Assembly: GCA_017616435.1 (NCBI GenBank)
Contig: JAFZYC010000016.1
Span: forward strand, 1-34,817
DNA: 34,817 nt
Direction of reading: 5' to 3'
Origin: Clostridia bacterium
Lineage (GTDB): Bacteria; Bacillota; Clostridia; Christensenellales; CAG-138
The notes below the pieces were generated by a model. It was not told where the DNA came from. It made no database searches and worked only from the letters and a program-made list of their open reading frames with translations. Shown in pieces: positions 32,741 to 34,817 of the stretch (within the stretch, counting starts at the first letter, position 1; each line of letters opens with the position of its first letter). The position numbers and the translations under genes are program-made.

Positions 32741-33204
32741 TTCAGGTTCCTCAGTTCCTCGGCGTTCTGCTTGAGCGCTTCCTGCAGCTGCCATTCGTCG
32801 TAGGCTTTGTTGTTGCGCTCGAGAGCATCGGGCTCCCAGATCTCGAACACGGGATTGTTGGAGCGGATGTTCGCCGTGAGTATCGCGCCGGTGGAGATGC
32901 CGGCATAGCGGAGGTTTTCGGAATCAACGGAGATGCGGCGCTTCTGATCGAACCTGCAGTTGCAGGCGTACTGGAGTATGCTCCTCGAAGCGTCGTTGTA
33001 GCGCTTGTCCGTCGAGGGGTTGTGAGCGAAGTCGTTTATCATGCTCTCGAACGCCTGAGCGGTCAGCGCGGTGAGGAAGTGTTCGCCGGATGCGGACAGG
33101 TCACGCACAACGACAACGCCCTCGCCCAGATCCGGATGCCATCCGGAAGGGACTATGAGCCTTCCCTGAGTATCAACGGCTACGTTATAGCTCCCGACGA
33201 TCAA
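32737..33204 (-). CDS. mraZ: Transcriptional regulator MraZ
   Basis: A 155-residue MraZ, a DNA-binding protein of the AbrB-like swapped-hairpin fold with two repeats. Repeat one starts VGSYNVAVDTQGRLIVPSGW, and repeat two is centred on CRFDQKRRISVDSENLRYAGI. It is a little longer than the usual 140-150, with a charged C-terminal extension. MraZ controls its own operon by binding tandem GGG-containing boxes, which are present at 33339-33363. Start: TTG 33204 has GGAGG 8 bases before it and gives MIVGSYN, matching homologues, whereas the GTG three codons upstream overlaps the GGAGG. First gene of the dcw cluster. Confidence 0.92.
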   Translation of the reverse strand: MIVGSYNVAVDTQGRLIVPSGWHPDLGEGVVVVRDLSASGEHFLTALTAQAFESMINDFAHNPSTDKRYNDASRSILQYACNCRFDQKRRISVDSENLRYAGISTGAILTANIRSNNPVFEIWEPDALERNNKAYDEWQLQEALKQNAEELRNLK

Positions 33205-33279
33205 CCTGCCCACCTCCTTTTAGAACTGTTTTCGAACGGAAATATCACATTTTGAAGATACTCCCGTAAGGGTAGCTCT

Positions 33280-33308
33280 ATTGTAACATCGGCATAGCCC
33301 ATTGTCAA
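33280..33308 (-). promoter_or_regulatory. Promoter of the dcw cluster
   Basis: TTGACA (33303-33308), 17-base spacer, TACAAT (33280-33285) on the - strand. The leader to mraZ is about 70 bases. Confidence 0.85.
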
Positions 33309-33338
33309 CCCTATTTAGAACTTTTTTATACAAATATT

Positions 33339-33363
33339 TCCCATTAAACCCCTATTTGACCCT
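33339..33363 (-). promoter_or_regulatory. MraZ boxes: three GGG repeats at 10-bp period
   Basis: On the - strand the sequence reads AGGG-N6-AGGG-N6-TGGGA. On the + strand the CCC triplets start at 33340, 33350 and 33360, exactly one helical turn apart, as in known MraZ operators. They lie 32-54 bases upstream of the dcw -35 and 10 bases from the maf -35. Binding is inferred from the pattern. Confidence 0.75.
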
Positions 33364-33372
33364 GCCGGAGGC

Positions 33373-33401
33373 TTGCAAAAATCGGTCCGGCCCTATATAA
33401 T
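33373..33401 (+). promoter_or_regulatory. Promoter of maf
   Basis: TTGCAA (33373-33378), 17-base spacer, TATAAT (33396-33401). Divergent from the dcw promoter. Confidence 0.85.
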
Positions 33402-33430
33402 CAATGAAAAGAAGGCAAGGAGGGGACGAT

Positions 33431-34039
33431 ATGGAGCTTATCCTCGCAAGCGGATCCCAAAGAAGGCGGGAGCTGATGGCCATGTGCGGCTATGATTTTA
33501 CCGTTATGCCGAGCAGCGCGGACGAGGAAACTGCCGCGTGCAGCCCGAAGGAGCTCGTGGAGCGGCTGTCGCTGAAAAAGGCGGAGTCGGTCTTCCGTTC
33601 GCTTCCGGAGGAGAGAAGGCGCGGCGCAGTCGTAGTCGGCTCGGATACGGTCGTCGTGCTGGGAGATGAGATGATAGGCAAGCCCAAAGACCCGGAGGAG
33701 GCGATCGCAATGCTCCGCAGGGAGAGCGGCCGCGTCAACACCGTCCATACGGGGCTCGCCGTGGTGAGATGCGCCCCGAACGGGGAAACGGAGCGTTCCG
33801 TCGTGAGCGATTCCGCGTGCGTGCGTTTCGCAGAGCTTGGAGAGGATGAGATCGCTGCCTACACCGCGACGGGGGACCCCCTCGATAAGGCAGGAGCATA
33901 CGGCATACAGGGCGTTTCCTCCATGTTCATAGAGGGTATCTCCGGCAGTTACTTCACCGTAGTCGGCCTCCCTGTGCACCTTTTGTACAGGGAACTCAAA
34001 AAGGTCGGCATACTTCCTCACATGCTATCCCCGCAATAA
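33431..34039 (+). CDS. maf: Maf family nucleoside triphosphate pyrophosphatase
   Basis: A 202-residue Maf protein. ELILASGSQRRRELM is the N-terminal signature (S-x-S-x-R-R), VVVGSDTVVVLGDEMIGKPKD the central acidic metal site, and GDPLDKAGAYGIQG the C-terminal motif. Maf proteins hydrolyse dTTP, UTP and some modified pyrimidine triphosphates, and over-expression blocks septation in Bacillus. The ATG at 33431 (GGAGG 7 bases before) was chosen because the earlier in-frame ATG at 33404 falls at the predicted transcription start. It is followed by the mreB-like gene, a common Firmicutes arrangement. Confidence 0.95.
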   Translation: MELILASGSQRRRELMAMCGYDFTVMPSSADEETAACSPKELVERLSLKKAESVFRSLPEERRRGAVVVGSDTVVVLGDEMIGKPKDPEEAIAMLRRESGRVNTVHTGLAVVRCAPNGETERSVVSDSACVRFAELGEDEIAAYTATGDPLDKAGAYGIQGVSSMFIEGISGSYFTVVGLPVHLLYRELKKVGILPHMLSPQ

Positions 34040-34075
34040 GCGCCGATTCGTCAATAACAGCGGCCGAACAGATGT

Positions 34076-34136
34076 AAACCTCCGCGATTTCCGGGAATAA
34101 TCATTAGTAAAACGATCCCGGCGATCACGGAGGTTT
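34076..34136 (+). promoter_or_regulatory. Hairpin enclosing the ribosome binding site of the mreB-like gene
   Basis: AAACCTCCG (34076-34084) pairs with CGGAGGTTT (34128-34136), and CCGGGA (34091-34096) with TCCCGG (34116-34121). GAT/ATC pairs and a wobble pair lie between them, giving an almost continuous 21-bp stem with a 19-base loop. The right arm is the GGAGG site two to seven bases before the ATG at 34138, so folding hides it. It could alternatively act as a weak maf terminator, since four T follow the stem. Confidence 0.7.
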
Positions 34137-34137
34137 T

Positions 34138-34817
34138 ATGTTTGAAACGATATTGGCGGCGGACCTTGGCTCCTCCCAAACGAGGCTCGCCACAAAGAAC
34201 GAGATACTTACGGAGGAGTCGCGCGCGGCGCTCGATCCGGAGGATACCTGCCGCGTGCTGGAGGTGGGCGACCGCGCGAGGAGGCTTTTGAACACTGCGG
34301 AGGCGTTCCCCGTAAGGAACGGCGCGATAGCGGACGCCGCGCTCGCAGCGGTGATGCTTCGCCGATTCGCGCTCAAGCTCATAAAAAGGCGCCCGCTCTT
34401 CGGCGCCTCGCTCACGATAGCGGCGCCTCTTGCGGCAAAGCCGATCGAAAGGGCGGCCGCGCTCGAGACCGGTCGCGGCGCGGGCTTCCGCAGGGTCAGG
34501 ATAGTCGACAGCCTCCTTGCGGGAGCTGAGGGTGCGGGCCTCGATATCACCGGCCACGGCGCCCGTATGCTTGCGGATATCGGCCGCGACAGCGTAAAGA
34601 CCGCCGTTTTCGCGTCGGGAGGCATCATCGCGGAAAGCTTCGCGAGGTTCGGGAGCTCCGCCGCCGACCGCGGGATAAGGACTTTTCTTGCGGAAGAACA
34701 CCGGCTCCTCGTCGGCGCGAGGACCGCGGAAAGGCTCAAAAAGAGCCTCGGAGCGCCGCTCATCCGCGTGAACGGCAGGGACGCCTCGACGGGTCTTCCC
34801 GTGTCGAGGGATATACG
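34138..34817 (+). CDS. Divergent MreB-like actin homologue (3' truncated by window)
   Basis: 226 residues are visible, open to the right edge. The layout follows MreB: first phosphate loop ILAADLGSSQTRLA (5-18), EVGDRARRLLNT, RNGAIADAALAAVMLRRF (usually KDGVIADF), ASLTIAAPLAAKPIERAAALETGRGAGFRRVRIVDS, second phosphate loop MLADIGRDSVKTAVFASGGI (144-163), and RLLVGARTAERLK (190-201). Two departures are notable. The usual IEEPMAAAIGAG, which carries the catalytic glutamate, reads IVDSLLAGAEGAG, and the DIGGGT loop reads DIGRDS. This suggests weakened or absent ATP hydrolysis. It is placed after maf like mreB, and its ribosome binding site lies in a hairpin. It could be a second, non-canonical MreB paralogue. 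Confidence 0.75.
   Translation, partial: MFETILAADLGSSQTRLATKNEILTEESRAALDPEDTCRVLEVGDRARRLLNTAEAFPVRNGAIADAALAAVMLRRFALKLIKRRPLFGASLTIAAPLAAKPIERAAALETGRGAGFRRVRIVDSLLAGAEGAGLDITGHGARMLADIGRDSVKTAVFASGGIIAESFARFGSSAADRGIRTFLAEEHRLLVGARTAERLKKSLGAPLIRVNGRDASTGLPVSRDI

Overview
The window looks like a chromosomal segment of an endospore-forming, Gram-positive Clostridia-type bacterium, plausibly a gut or rumen Oscillospirales/Christensenellales-like lineage. The evidence is a forespore sigma factor (sigG) with a sigma-F-like promoter, a Firmicutes-style division and cell-wall (dcw) cluster, a diaminopimelate-type MurE, a dockerin-bearing secreted protein and a G+C-rich composition. Lineage below class is inference. 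Nearly every transcription unit has a readable TTGACA/TATAAT-type promoter and hairpin terminators.

Layout. 1-3142: the tail of an unidentified gene, a DNA glycosylase, a secreted RCC1-repeat/dockerin protein, tRNA-Leu(CAA) followed by an unusual repeat-rich stretch, and a GNAT acetyltransferase. 3153-5506: an ECF-transporter S component translationally coupled to larC (nickel-pincer cofactor), plus a second GNAT gene. 5614-7918: a + strand unit with DUF1846, DUF4298 and TfoX-N proteins. 7930-10154: a COG2509 flavoprotein and sigG. 10329-10835: a third GNAT gene. 10873-11593: an AT-rich two-gene insert (ribbon-helix-helix regulator and zinc-ribbon membrane protein) bounded by perfect 68-bp direct repeats of the 3' end of serS. 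11531-17073: mgtE-secA-serS on the - strand. 17111-19663: an arsR-HMA-P-type ATPase metal-efflux operon with clear operators. 19695-33362: the dcw cluster on the - strand, in order mraZ, rsmH, ftsL, spoVD/ftsI, murE, mraY, murD, ftsW, ftsQ, ftsA, ftsZ. It lacks murF, murG, murC and murB. 33373-34817: divergent maf and the 5' part of a divergent mreB-like gene.

How the genes work together. The dcw genes make lipid-linked peptidoglycan precursor (MurE, MurD, MraY), polymerise and cross-link it (FtsW with the PASTA PBP) and position septation (FtsZ, FtsA, FtsQ, FtsL). MraZ boxes lie between the divergent dcw and maf promoters, so one regulator could see both units. The metal operon is an ArsR sensor, a soluble metal-binding protein and an efflux ATPase. 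mgtE, secA and serS are housekeeping.

The best candidate for something undescribed is the miniature integration at serS: a 653-bp unit with no recombinase, its own divergent regulator/operator and its own terminator, which restored serS by carrying a copy of its 3' end. Next are the repeat unit beside tRNA-Leu, the ECF-LarC coupling, the ribosome-binding-site hairpin before the mreB-like gene, and an apparent one-base indel at the start of mgtE.
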